From: Gnetum montanum
Lineage: Eukaryota > Streptophyta > Gnetopsida > Gnetales > Gnetaceae
Direction of reading: 5' to 3'
NCBI GenBank assembly: GCA_015680685.1
Contig: MNCI01036287.1
Span: forward strand, 65,767 to 129,766
Length of the DNA stretch: 64,000 nucleotides
Of this stretch, positions 34,201-44,132 are shown piece by piece (the first letter of the stretch is position 1; the number at the start of each line of letters is the position of its first letter). The position numbers and the translations under genes were made by a program. The notes under the pieces were generated by a model. The model ran no database searches and had not been told where the DNA came from. It saw only the letters and a program-made list of their open reading frames with translations.

Positions 34201-35339
34201 AACCACCGGAGGTTCTAAAAATTCTAGAAAGAATCAGCATAACAGGTGGGATACTCATGGATGTCAAAGGACATCTGCCCCATTACACCGGCGCATACAT
34301 TGCTGGTGGAGGTAAACTCCTTTATCGCTGTTTTGGTCTAGGTCAATGTATCACCATTGCCCACTAATCCTTTTTCGTTAATAAAAAACCTGTATCATAT
34401 GACGCATTATTATCTTACGCTTCGTAAATCTAGGCACTAAAAACATATTGACAATACCACCAGTAAAACAACTTACCCGCCTGAGTAATACATTGTGCCT
34501 GGTGAGTTCTGAAAGTAAGTCGATACATGACGGGCCACGAAAAAAGTGTTGTATGCATGGTAACAGCTAAACCTGGCCATTTCCTAGATCCAACTTAAGC
34601 GCCTCAGCCCTCTAGCACTAAGTTCGTGGTCTTGGGGACGACTAGTATCGATGGCCCCGTCTGTCAAGCAAGCTAGGATTCCCTATGTAGAACCCACTAA
34701 TAGGTGCTCTAAAATAGCCCCAGCCACATCCCCTGATAGATGCGACCACATAATAACACTGTAGTTACGCATCAAAAATTGCAGCAACTCCAGCACACCC
34801 TTTTGGAACCATATAGCCCTCCCCTGCAACCGAGTCTGAGGGGGAGGAACGTTGGGCATGATCGAGTTTATGCAACATAAAACCCTGACTATGTTCAGGA
34901 CAATTAAGATGGGTTTCAACATAATACTGTACAAACAAACATAAACACATTATCATCTAGATTTTGATTCCATGCTTAAAATATAGAAAATTTACAAATT
35001 ATGCTCTAGCTATACAGCTGAAATTGCCTAAACCCTTGTAACAGTGCAAGGTTTGTCCCTGACAGCGGCGATAGACACAATACTATTGTATAAACCCTCA
35101 TTTTGACATGAGGTCCATAGCCTAAAACTCTAATTTACGCAGAATGATGCAAAAAGAATAAACATCGCAAAGAAGGAGCATATTACAGAAAGCAACACAA
35201 ACAAGCCAAGGATAGCCTACCGATTCAGGGGAGCGACATCCCTCACTTTAACCAAAGCCTATGAAGCACGCTGCAGGCTCCCTTGTACCTTGTCTATCTT
35301 TGCCAATTTTGCATTCTTCCCTCTTACTTTCGGTGCCAT
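31269..35339 (-). pseudogene. Eight-exon antisense gene inside the intron of element A
   Basis: Exons on the reverse strand: 35339-35221, 34926-34477, 34389-34115, 33999-32950, 32853-32674, 32605-32477, 32395-31581, 31502-31269. Donors are GTAGGC, GTAAGT, GTAAGG, GTAAGT, GTCAGT, GTATGT and GTAAGT; all acceptors end in AG. Phases agree at every junction and the sum is 3252 nt: 1083 codons from ATG (MAPKVRGKNAKLAKID) to TAA, with no frameshift. About 27 in-frame stops are mainly TAG where CAG is expected. Exon 2 has a pattern (AIWFQKGVLELLQFL, YSVIMWSHLS) recalling FCP1/NIF-type HAD proteins; exon 4 has FDINTQVFADLFGIP and many helices; exon 7 is charged, probably coiled coil. Antisense ORFs are known in Tat elements, normally between integrase and 3' LTR. 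Function unknown. Confidence 0.75.
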
Positions 35340-35473
35340 TATTGCAGTCTTCACACCTTCATGTCTTCGCAAGTAACACGCTGTAATCTTTTGCTCTTCT
35401 TCTTCTCTCTCTCTGTAACAGCTGAGAATTCAAGTTTACGATAGCCAACAACCCGTTTTCAAAAAGAACTACC

Positions 35474-35483
35474 TACTTATATG
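35474..35483 (-). promoter_or_regulatory. TATA-like box upstream of the antisense gene
   Basis: catataagta on the reverse strand, 135 bp before the ATG at 35339, followed by a GA-rich leader (gagagagagaagaagaagag). Spacing fits a promoter with a leader of about 100 nt. Inferred only. Confidence 0.4.
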
Positions 35484-35756
35484 CGAAATTAACTGACTTG
35501 ATGCCTGATTAAAACGAGACTTTCCTAAATGCTGGTATCAGCATAAGATGGAACCCGAAAATCAAGGCATTAATGTGGTAGACATTGCATGAACCACTAT
35601 CTGAAATGACGTTAAACTACCACACCTTATCACCTCGTAATCGGGTAGCATTAATTACAGGCTGTTCACAATATTCAAAATTCAGTTAGCTTTTCACGCT
35701 CGACAACACTGGATCATGCTTTCTCCTAATCATTTACGCATTTGGCGATTTTGCAG

Positions 35757-36860
35757 GATGGTTGGCAAATGGACGCAACTTTTTCAACACCCCTGACTTT
35801 AACAGGTCCATACGGGAGAGTAGTTAGGCAATTCAATTTTACACTAGTAGAAACTAACCCTTTCCTTGATGACGTAACCATATCCATGTCGGAAACGTCT
35901 CCAGAATGGCCAGAACAATCAGCGTGCACACTAGACCTAGAAGTTGGAGACATAACCAAAGACCCCCTCAGTGAGGTTTCAGTTGTTATGCATAAAGGTG
36001 AGTCCAAAACACTTAAGGTTAGTTCTCTACTAGACCAAAAAACACATGACTCTATAAAACAGGTCCTCCAGGACAACATCATAATATTTGCATGGTCATA
36101 CGAAGACATGCTGGGACTAGATCGAAGGTTAATTCAACATAACATAATCTTAGACTCGCATATCAAAGAAATTAAGCAAAAATCATGAAAAATCAAACCA
36201 GAAATCATGCTAGTAGTGTTTGATGAGATCACCAAACTATATCAGGCTGGTTTCATCTGTGCGGTGGATTATTCGGATTGGGTATCTAACATTGTAGTTG
36301 TCCCAAAGAAGACTGGAAGCATACGCATCTGTATAGGCTTTCGAGATTTAAACAAATCCACAATCAAGGACAACTTTCCACTACCAAGTATCGACCAACT
36401 AGTCGATACAATAGCTGGGTATGCGCTTCTATCCTTCATGGATGGCTTTTCACGCTATAATTAGATTCGCATCAACCTAGAACATCAATTGACCACAACA
36501 TTCATGACGCCCTGGGGGACCTTCTACTATACCATGATGCCTTTTTGTTTGAAAAATGCCGGAGCGACGTATCAACGGGCTATGACATACATCTTTAGTG
36601 ATTACCTCCTAGGAAGACTGAATGACTATGTTGATGATATAGCTGTTAAGTCTATGAGATCAGAAGATCATTCAGAGGACCTAGAGTTAGTACTTAAAAG
36701 ATGTACCAAATACAACCTCCAGCTCAACCCAAAGAAGTGCATATTCGAAGACAAAACTAGACGCATGCTGGGATTTGTGGTGTCAGAAACTAGCATACGA
36801 GTAGAGCCTGATAAGGTCAAGGCCATTGTTGGGTTAACGCCTCCCACAGATCTCATGCAA
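35757..36860 (+). pseudogene. Reverse transcriptase of element A
   Basis: Begins after the intron acceptor with DGWQMDATF. A Tat-type linker follows (LTLTGPYGRVVRQFNF, DPLSEVSVVMHKGE, IIIFAWSYEDMLGLD), then RT motifs: YSDWVSNIVVVPKKTGSIRICIGFRDLN without a break, PLPSIDQLVDTIAGY, SFMDGFSRYN, TPWGTFYYTMMPFCLKNAGATYQ and the catalytic YVDD at 36627-36638, intact. Then NLQLNPKKCIF and GFVVSE. Stops at 36186 and 36462. This is the better kept of the two gypsy RTs in the window. Confidence 0.88.
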
Positions 36861-37355
36861 TTACACGGATTACAAGGACGATTACAGTTTATCAGGCAAT
36901 TCATCTCGAGATTAATAGATAAACTACACCCTATGCAACATCTCCTTAAGAAAGGTGTTAATTTCGAGTGGACAGACGATTGCCAGCATGCGTTTGACAG
37001 CCTAAAACAGGAACTTCAACACTTGCCAATGGTATTCCCGCCACAAAGGGATCAGCCGTTCTACATTTACCTTGCGACCTCGAACATAGCCTTAGCCGCA
37101 TTACTCTATCAAAAGAGAAATGATGGGTCAGAAGTACCCATCTACTACTTGATTCATGCCCTATGTGCATACGAAACAAGGTACAATGAAGTAGAGCGTA
37201 ATTTCCTAGCGTTAGTGTTTATGCTAAAGAAATGTAGGCATTATCTTTTCTATAGCATAGTTAACATTATCTGTAAAAATAACATCCTTAGGTCCATTAC
37301 GTATAATCTATACGAAAGTAGTAAAATAGCTTATTGGAAAGCTATCACGGCATAA
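36861..37355 (+). pseudogene. First RNase H of element A, degenerate type
   Basis: RT connection (RFIRQFISRLIDKLHPM, HLLKKGVNFEWTDDCQHAF) then an RNase H-like fold whose first motif reads YIYLATSNIALAALL, without the expected Asp, and continues YYLIHALCAYETRYNEVERNFLALVFMLKKCRHYL with unbroken reading. Loss of catalytic residues in this first domain is usual in elements that gained a second RNase H. Confidence 0.75.
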
Positions 37356-37469
37356 TTCGATCTGCATTACATTGGTCAATCTTCTACGAAAGGTCAAGCG
37401 ATAGCTAACCAATTAATAACATCACCCATTGACAGCCAGGCAACAATAGAGCCTAAATTTCCAGATGAA

Positions 37470-37950
37470 CATGTATATAGTTTAAGCCCTATTTTAACAG
37501 GCCCCAAAGCAACGTTATATTTTGACGGAGCTTCAACTATTCAAGGTGGCAGTGCTACCACAGTCATTATGCTATCACCTAAGGATGTGCATCTTCACGC
37601 TTACCACTTGACCTTTCCCTGTACGAACAATGTGGTAGAGTACGAGGGACTCCTCAGGGGATTATTAACTACCAGAGAACTTGATGTTTGACACCTGGCA
37701 ATTAGGGGTGATTCGATGCTTGTTATAAATCAAATCACAAGAGTCTACGCCTGCAAGGCTGCACATTTACAGCCCTACTGCGATATGGCTAAAGATCTTC
37801 TGAAGTGGTTCACAACCATCGATGCCCAACATGTGCCCCGAAATGATAACACACTGGCTGATGCACTAGCTACGTTAGCCTTAAACGTGTCATCGCACCT
37901 ATTCAACACCTATCCCACATTAATAACAAATTGTACAAGTCCTATCATTT
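37470..37950 (+). pseudogene. Second, archaeal-like RNase H of element A
   Basis: ATLYFDGAS (Asp at 37524-37526), NNVVEYEGLLRGL, IRGDSMLVINQI and HVPRNDNTLADALATLA give the D-E-D-D set of an archaeal/plant-type RNase H with all four acidic residues present. Position between the first RNase H and integrase is diagnostic of the Tat lineage. One stop (37689) interrupts it. Confidence 0.85.
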
Positions 37951-37979
37951 AGGTGACGTAAATATCTTCACTGCTTAAG

Positions 37980-39204
37980 GATAGAACACCAGAGTGGTAC
38001 GACCACATTAAAACTTACCTCTTGCATGGTGAACCACCATGTAAGTTAACACGCATGTAGAAAGATGTTATTCGCAAGTGAGCTAGGTAGTACGTCATCA
38101 TAGGAGTTAGTACCCTCTGTAGACGCTCTTTTGATGGAGTACTACTGACTTGCGTTAACAAAGATTAGGCGCAACATATAATTGGTGAAGTCCATGAGGG
38201 ATTATGCAGAGGACACGTAGCGCCGCGAGCCATGGCTTCTAAAATCCATTGCTTAGGGTATTATTGGCCATACATGGAAAAAGATTGTCTTACAAAGGTC
38301 AAAACATGCAACACATGTCAACGTTACGCGAATCTCATACACGTGTTGCCTACAGAACTACATACGACCCTAATCACATGGCCCTTCCAACGATAGGGAC
38401 TAGACATTATAGGGCCCATCACACTAAAGTTTTCCGTAGGGCATAGCTTCATCATCACAGCTACTGAGTACTTCACAAAGTGGGTGGAAGCCATCCCTTT
38501 ATGGAATATTACATCTCAACAGGTCTATCATTTTATCTTGGACAATATCGTAACCAGATTTGGCATCCTAATGACTATCGTGACAAACAATGGGCCATAG
38601 TTTAGTAGTCTAGAAACCAAATCTTTTTGTGACAATCTTGGCATCAAACAATCTTTTTTCTTGCCTTACTACCCGCAAGCGAATGGTCAAGCTGAAGCAA
38701 CAAATAAAGTCATTATCAATTTACTCAGCATGAAAAGGTCCTCTATGTGCTATGGGTGTATCGCACCACATGCAGAACAGCTACAGACAGTACGCCCTAT
38801 AGCCTAGTCTATGGATCTGAGGTGGTGCTACCTCTCAAACTACAAGTTCCTTCTCTGCAAGTAGTCCTCTCCACGATTATAAATGAGGCTCAACACACCG
38901 AGTCTTGGATCATGGATTTGGATTTAGTAGAGGAGAAGTGAATACAGATGCTTGATACCATTGAAAAGTATCAAAATAAGTAGAGGCAAAAGCACCATCA
39001 CAATCTTCCACAACGTCCTATCAAAAAGGAAGATTTGGTTCTCAAGGCCGTTCGCAAACTAGTAGGAAAATTCTCTACAAAATGGGAGGGCCCTTTCTTG
39101 GTAGCTAATGTATATGGCAATGGCACGTTCAAGCTAGCAGATATCAATGGCGACGAGTTACCAAATCCTATAAATCATATATATCTAAAGTGGTACTACA
39201 TCTA
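37980..39204 (+). pseudogene. Integrase of element A
   Basis: HHCC finger: VHEGLCRGHVA (His codons at 38192 and 38214) and CNTCQRYA (Cys codons at 38307 and 38316). DDE core: GLDIIGPI, then TNNGP where TDNGP is expected (Asn codon 38586-38588), and [12 protein letters not shown] with Glu. C-terminal part is frame-shifted (38750-38940), ending NPINHIYLKWYYI before TAA. At least ten stops, mostly TAG or TGA. It would be inactive. Confidence 0.85.
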
Positions 39205-39224
39205 AGTGCATATCCAGTGTTAAC

Positions 39225-39735
39225 ATCAGGTATGGCAACATCCATCTGCTATGACACTAAACTGGAAACAATCGTCCGCTATGACGTAAAACTGGCATTT
39301 CCTTCATGCATCTACCACGACACTAAATTGGCAACAATCGTCCACCACAACGTAAAACTAGCAAGTTGCAACCATCCACTACGACGTAAAACTAGCAGCG
39401 TTTTACAGGTCCACCAAGACGAAAAACTGGCAGTTTCTGCATGCGTCCGCCACGACGCTAAACTGGCACTGGTTGTCTGCTAGGACATAAAACTAGCATA
39501 GGTAAGTAGCCATCTGTTGAGATGTGAAACCAGCACAGATTTGTCCCTGGGCCACGACATGAAACTGGCATCCACAACACAGTTTACTGAGACCATAAAT
39601 CAGCTCTACCACCATCTGCTACGATGTAAAACTAGCATTTTTCGGTCCGCCCAGACTTTAAATTGGAACCATGGTCTGCTGAGACTTAAAACCAGCAAGG
39701 ACAGTCTACCAGGACTTAAAACTGGGACTTACAGG
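39225..39735 (+). repeat. Tandem repeat array behind pol of element A
   Basis: About 14 diverged units of roughly 30-39 nt with the core taaaactggca preceded by cgctatgac or cgccacgac. An open frame (39190-39483) gives the peptide core YDxKLA or HDxKLA, as in element 1, but in another frame relative to pol. Later units drift out of frame. Confidence 0.85.
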
Positions 39736-40938
39736 CTGCCATCATACAAATTAAGCGAGCGTAATCATCTTTGTGCAGCTGCAAAACAAATGGGGTGGGG
39801 TACTGGAACAGTCCCAGTGTCGCTACCTCATCGGCATCCTACTGATTCCTCGGATGTGCTAAAAGGCATACTACTGACCCCTCGGAGATGTCATCACTAC
39901 CCCCACTACAGCAGTGGCACCTCTGAGAGGTTAGTTTTGTTGTCCGGAGCCCCAAAAGAGTTCTCATCAGCTTCGACCTTGGGGATCCCCACTCATCATC
40001 ACTATCAAACTCTGGCTTCATAGATTCACCTAGCTAGTTCTTTGCGTAACCAGTTGGGTGCGATGAGTCTGATAACCTTTGACAACAATATGTTGGGCCA
40101 AGCGTCAATGGTGAAGACCCTACCCTCGTGCTACAGTTCTTCCTTCATGGCCCACTCACTCTGTCTCGCCCCAAACGGTGCTTGTTTCAACAACCTCTCC
40201 GATGATTCAACCAAGCAATGGTGTCCTCTGTTTGCTTCTTTGGTTGCAGGTTACTTGCTACGAGGATGTCATTCAAAGGTGCGTTCATCTAAGCGCTGAG
40301 GTATAGACAGCACTTTGAGATGGCCACTTAGGTTAGCTTGTCCACTCAGGAGTGCATCCCTGTTTTCCCCATAATCCTACCCTTAGTTCTTACTTCTTTA
40401 CATCTCCACCATCTGCTTCCCTTACGCAAAACGTACATACGTAGCACACGCTTTCTGCATTTGCATTACAATCAAGTCCATAAACCGGCATAAAGCAACT
40501 CGCCTAACGGACGCAAAAAAAAAAGTGGGTCGGCAAAATGGATGAAACACAACACATCCAGGCCATGCTGACGGAACCCAATTCGTCTAAGCAAGTCCCT
40601 TCATCTGCAAAATGACGACACAACTCCATGCAAACGCAATCACAGATGAAGGCCTAAGTGCTTATGTGTGAAACAGAACTATATTCACACATTTGCATCT
40701 TCCCCGAACCTCATTTGGATCTTCCCCGAACCTCATTTGTGCCTTCCTTGAACCTTTTTCCTCTTACCACCGTAAAAATTCCTTCCCATACACTTCTATC
40801 CTCTATTTCCCTCATTTCTGCACTTCTGCTTTGACAAGGCAATACTTGAGTAACCATTGATGAACAATGTTGGTACTTTTACCCATCCAGTGTTTCGTAT
40901 TGTTTGTCGACGTCTTTCGGGTAAGCTCTCTAAATGTC
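39736..40938 (+). other. 3' UTR of element A
   Basis: No gene recognised. Small open frames on both strands have no domain. The segment 40700-40740 contains a short direct repeat (cttccccgaacctcattt twice). The last 60 bases match the corresponding stretch of element 1. Confidence 0.6.
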
Positions 40939-40954
40939 AACAAAGAGCGGCCAT
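40939..40954 (+). promoter_or_regulatory. Polypurine tract of element A
   Basis: aacaaagagcggccat directly before the 3' LTR start, equivalent to 1582-1596 in element 1. Confidence 0.65.
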
Positions 40955-42507
40955 TGAAACACCGTAGAAATTGCGAATCGGCCTCAGGAAAAGATTCACG
41001 ATTCGGGTGAAAGTTCAAGATGGAAATTTAGAAGACAAAGCAGGGCAAAGAGGCGCATAGTATCAAGTCTCCAAGTTCATGCAAATTTCAATCTTACCAT
41101 GTTTTCTTTCTTTACGCTATATTACGCAACATAGCGTAGTGTTGCTCAGCGTAACTCTGTTCAACGTAGTGGAAAGTAACTTTGGCAATTTTGACAAAGT
41201 TTAGACTTGTCGCATATTCTGCTAAGTCTTTTTTATTCTAGACCGAGTTTACGCTCCATTACGCAGAGCATCGTAATGAGCTTCAAGAAAAGTAAAGTCA
41301 AAGTCAAAGGAAGCATGGCAGATTGATTTCTTCTTTTTTTGTAGATTGGTCGCTTTACGCTCATTACGCTACGCAGCGTTGACAAGCGTAATTTATTGTA
41401 AAGTTGATCATTTTTATGCTCTATTACGCTTCCCAGCGTGAATGAGCGTAAAATAGCTTGAATCAACTACTTACATGCTTTATTACACTCCACCACACAA
41501 TGAAGCCTAAACAAGTGTAATATAGCATAAAACTAGCTAAAGCAGTACCAGATACGCATCTGCAATCCATACGCACAATACACTGATGAGCGTATTGTGA
41601 ATAATCACGAAGTAGCTTTAGTGGAAGTGGTCGACAGCATACTTGGCTCCCCTTCTCAAAACGTGACGCGACGTGGCCAATTTCAACATAAAGTTTACTA
41701 GGTCAACGGTATCTTGAAGGTTTGGGACACGTGTCATCAGGGCCATGCTTTCTCCATATGTTGTTGAACTTATAAATACTCCAGTTGGCAAAGAAATAAA
41801 GGGACCGGCATCTTTTACTTTTGGCAGTATCATTTTTTAGCAAAGACAGAAGACATTTTGCTTGAGCATTGTCAGCAGGAGCGATCAGTCCTTTGGTGAA
41901 AACACAGCTCTCTCCATTGGTGATCATTGGCAGTTTTGAGCAGAGAATACCCAAGGCAAAAGGAGCAGATCAAAGATCGAAAGATCATCTAGTGTGGTTT
42001 GCAAGTTTCATTGATCAGAAACATCTGATCAATAAACGTCGAAGCTTGACCTTCCTTGCATCCCATCTTTGGCTTACGAGGTAGATCGAACTCCATTCTG
42101 TACTCCTTGTTGAACAGTTTTCTTGTTATTTTGTGTATGCTTCACACAAGATAAGCAGAGCTTTTCCATTGCAAATTTGTATACAATATACCCAGTTTTC
42201 ACGTGAAAGTACAGATTTTGGAATTGCGCATTTTTCTTAAATCCAATCCTTCTTGTTGTGTTGACATTGTTGTTATCTACATTGTTTTCTTCTCCTTTGG
42301 CGATTCATCAAATCAAATCGTCCCACGGAATATCTACACTATTCGTCAATTTACTGATTGAGTAAGTCCCTGTCTGATCGACAAGATCATTCAGGGCACC
42401 GCGGATTTGTTTTCTCTAGCACGGCCCTGACACGGATCTGTGGTTAAGACTGTGTACACAGATTTTCATTTGGTATTTTCCAGCTACCGACATTTTTCGT
42501 TGTTACA
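40955..42507 (+). mobile_element. 3' LTR of element A
   Basis: 1553 bp, TGAAACACCG to GTTACA, colinear with the 5' LTR over its whole length. Ends exactly where the interrupted gag of D resumes, preceded by the duplicated aaggt (42508-42512). Confidence 0.92.
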
Positions 42508-43990
42508 AAGGTAACCTTCAAGGTGTTTTCCGTTGGTTGAGTCTTGGGTTAAGCGCATACACCCCAGACTCCTGTAGATGTGAAATAATTGGACAACATC
42601 CCTTAGGAATGTCATAGTGGTAGATCTCATGTCCATCGTCATCTTCTATGTCAGAGTCCATAGCCACTTTAGAGTTAGTAATTTTTCCCTTACCCTTGTT
42701 ATGTGCAAGGCCTAAATATTTCCACTTTTTCTTACCTTTGTCACTACTTTGTTCTACGTTAGACTCTTCTTCAATTTTTAAGATAGTTTCAATTTTAGAG
42801 TCTGAGGAACTCCATACGTCATCTACCTTAGTCGCTATTTCCGTTGTTAACTATTTCTGTTGTTAACTTCACTCCATAGAGTCTGAGGAACTCTTTGATT
42901 GGTGACTCATCCTCTTCATCGCAAAACTTCACTCCCTTCTTCCGAAGAGAGGGATCATGGTTGTACTCTTCTGCACTTTCCCTTTTTCATAGCTCCCCTT
43001 CTTATTTTGCTACTTATTCCAACAAGTGATGTACTTCATGGGCTCCAAGTTGTGAGAGTCTCCCTTGGGCATAAGTTCCAAGGGTTTTTCTAGTTTCATG
43101 CCTTAGCCCATCCACGATGTGGCGAAGTTGATCCTGCTTAGCGTACCCATGGCCTGGGCAATGATGTAACAATGTGTAGTAGCAGGCCATGGTAGCATCC
43201 AAGGGTTCATGAGTACCTTACTTCCAGCTTTGGATTTGCTTACCCAAATTGGACACTCTATAGTACGTCTGATACTTTTCGTTGAATAGTGCTAGCATCG
43301 TACTCCACCTCCTAATGGTTTCCAGTTCCAACGACTAGTACCAGCTCTCTGCTTCTTTGGTGAGTGTCCTTGGGAACAACTTAAGATTTTTCCACTCATT
43401 TTCTATATTCTACAAGGCACAGGCATTGTGGAATGCCTGTAAATGATTTTGCGGATCTGCATTGTATCCCCCTTCAAATCATGGGATTTTATTCATGTAT
43501 AAACGTTTGATCCGACTATCTTTTAAATGTCTTGTGGGAATCCTAACTGCCTCTGTTATGTCAAGCATACTTCGGGTTACGAGTAGGGGCTCATCATGAT
43601 TATCTCTTTCATGATGTCTGTGATGTCTGTGTTGTTCCCTACTCTCCCTACGTGCTTGCCCTTTTCCTCTCTCTCGATTTTCCCATCGAGGTCTCTTGTT
43701 TTGTCTACCTTTATCCTCTCCGTTGTGTCCATGATGGTTGTGCCTAGATGTGGAAGGAGAGGGTGAGTGATTTGAAGAAGGGAAAGAAGAAGGGGAACCA
43801 TCACCATGACGATCTTTCTTGCCTTATCTTGATGGAGGATAAAAGTGAAGTTTGGAATATACTCATCAGGATGAGTATAAACTATCTTGTATTGTGTAGG
43901 ATTTGGCTGATTTTGGCTATGTGTTTTATGTTGTCGACTGTCTCGTGTATGGTCCTTAGGTGGTGAGTTGCTCTTATGACAAGAATACAT
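42508..43990 (-). pseudogene. Gag of element D, main part
   Basis: Reverse-strand gag from ATG at 43990 (MYSCHKSNSPP), matching C. HPDEYIPNFTFILHQDK is followed at once by ARKIVMVMV: about 465 bp present in C (11740-12205) are missing. The capsid core follows (FEGGYNADPQNHLQAFH, LKLFPRTLTKEAESWY, RVSNLGKQIQSW, HIVDGLRHETRKTLGTYAQGRL at about 43040-43110). Then the coiled part, frame changes and the zinc-binding stretch near 42610 with Cys losses. It breaks off at 42508, at insertion A. Confidence 0.85.
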
Positions 43991-44113
43991 TTTTATCAGT
44001 ATGCTAATTCACTATTATATAAATTTTTTATCTTGATTAACACGAAGGTTTGTTTAGGCTCACAATGATGTGAGTGATATCCTTTATGTTCTATTCAATG
44101 CACAAACACATAG
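43991..44113 (-). other. Leader of element D
   Basis: AT-rich leader between primer binding site and gag, matching 11444-11571 of C. No gene. Confidence 0.7.
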
Positions 44114-44132
44114 TCCTCGGCAATGGTGCCAA
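44114..44132 (-). promoter_or_regulatory. Primer binding site of element D
   Basis: Reverse strand ttggcaccattgccgagga directly after the LTR end; matches the tRNA-Asp complement with three transitions, at positions partly different from those in C. Confidence 0.8.

Larger units (their letters stand above)
30620..35756 (+). other. Putative intron of element A between protease and RT
   Basis: Donor GTAAAG at 30620 follows a codon ending at 30619; acceptor ttttgcag ends at 35756 and is preceded by a branch-like ctaat at 35726-35730. Both are phase 0, so splicing would join PYTSLN to DGWQMDATF in one frame. Ogre elements are known to have an intron at this position, but a small one. Here it is 5137 bp and holds a tandem array (30882-31075) and a whole antisense gene (31269-35339). 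Splicing is inferred from sequence. Confidence 0.6.
25047..42507 (+). mobile_element. Element A: 17.4-kb Ogre/Tat-like gypsy element
   Basis: Complete element with 1552- and 1553-bp LTRs, a 5-bp target duplication, long gag, protease, a putative 5.1-kb intron, RT, two RNase H domains, integrase, a tandem-repeat array and a polypurine tract. Size, the second archaeal-like RNase H and the break between protease and RT are hallmarks of the Tat lineage and of Ogre in particular. It is decayed: stops in most domains, integrase Asp lost. About 27 differences in the first 275 aligned LTR bases, roughly 22 of them transitions by eye, point to an old insertion. Confidence 0.9.

Noticed and set aside
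35726-36109. Reverse-strand frame of 127 residues opposite the RT start of A
   Set aside because: Shadow of the RT linker frame; it lies outside the antisense gene model and has no matching splice sites.
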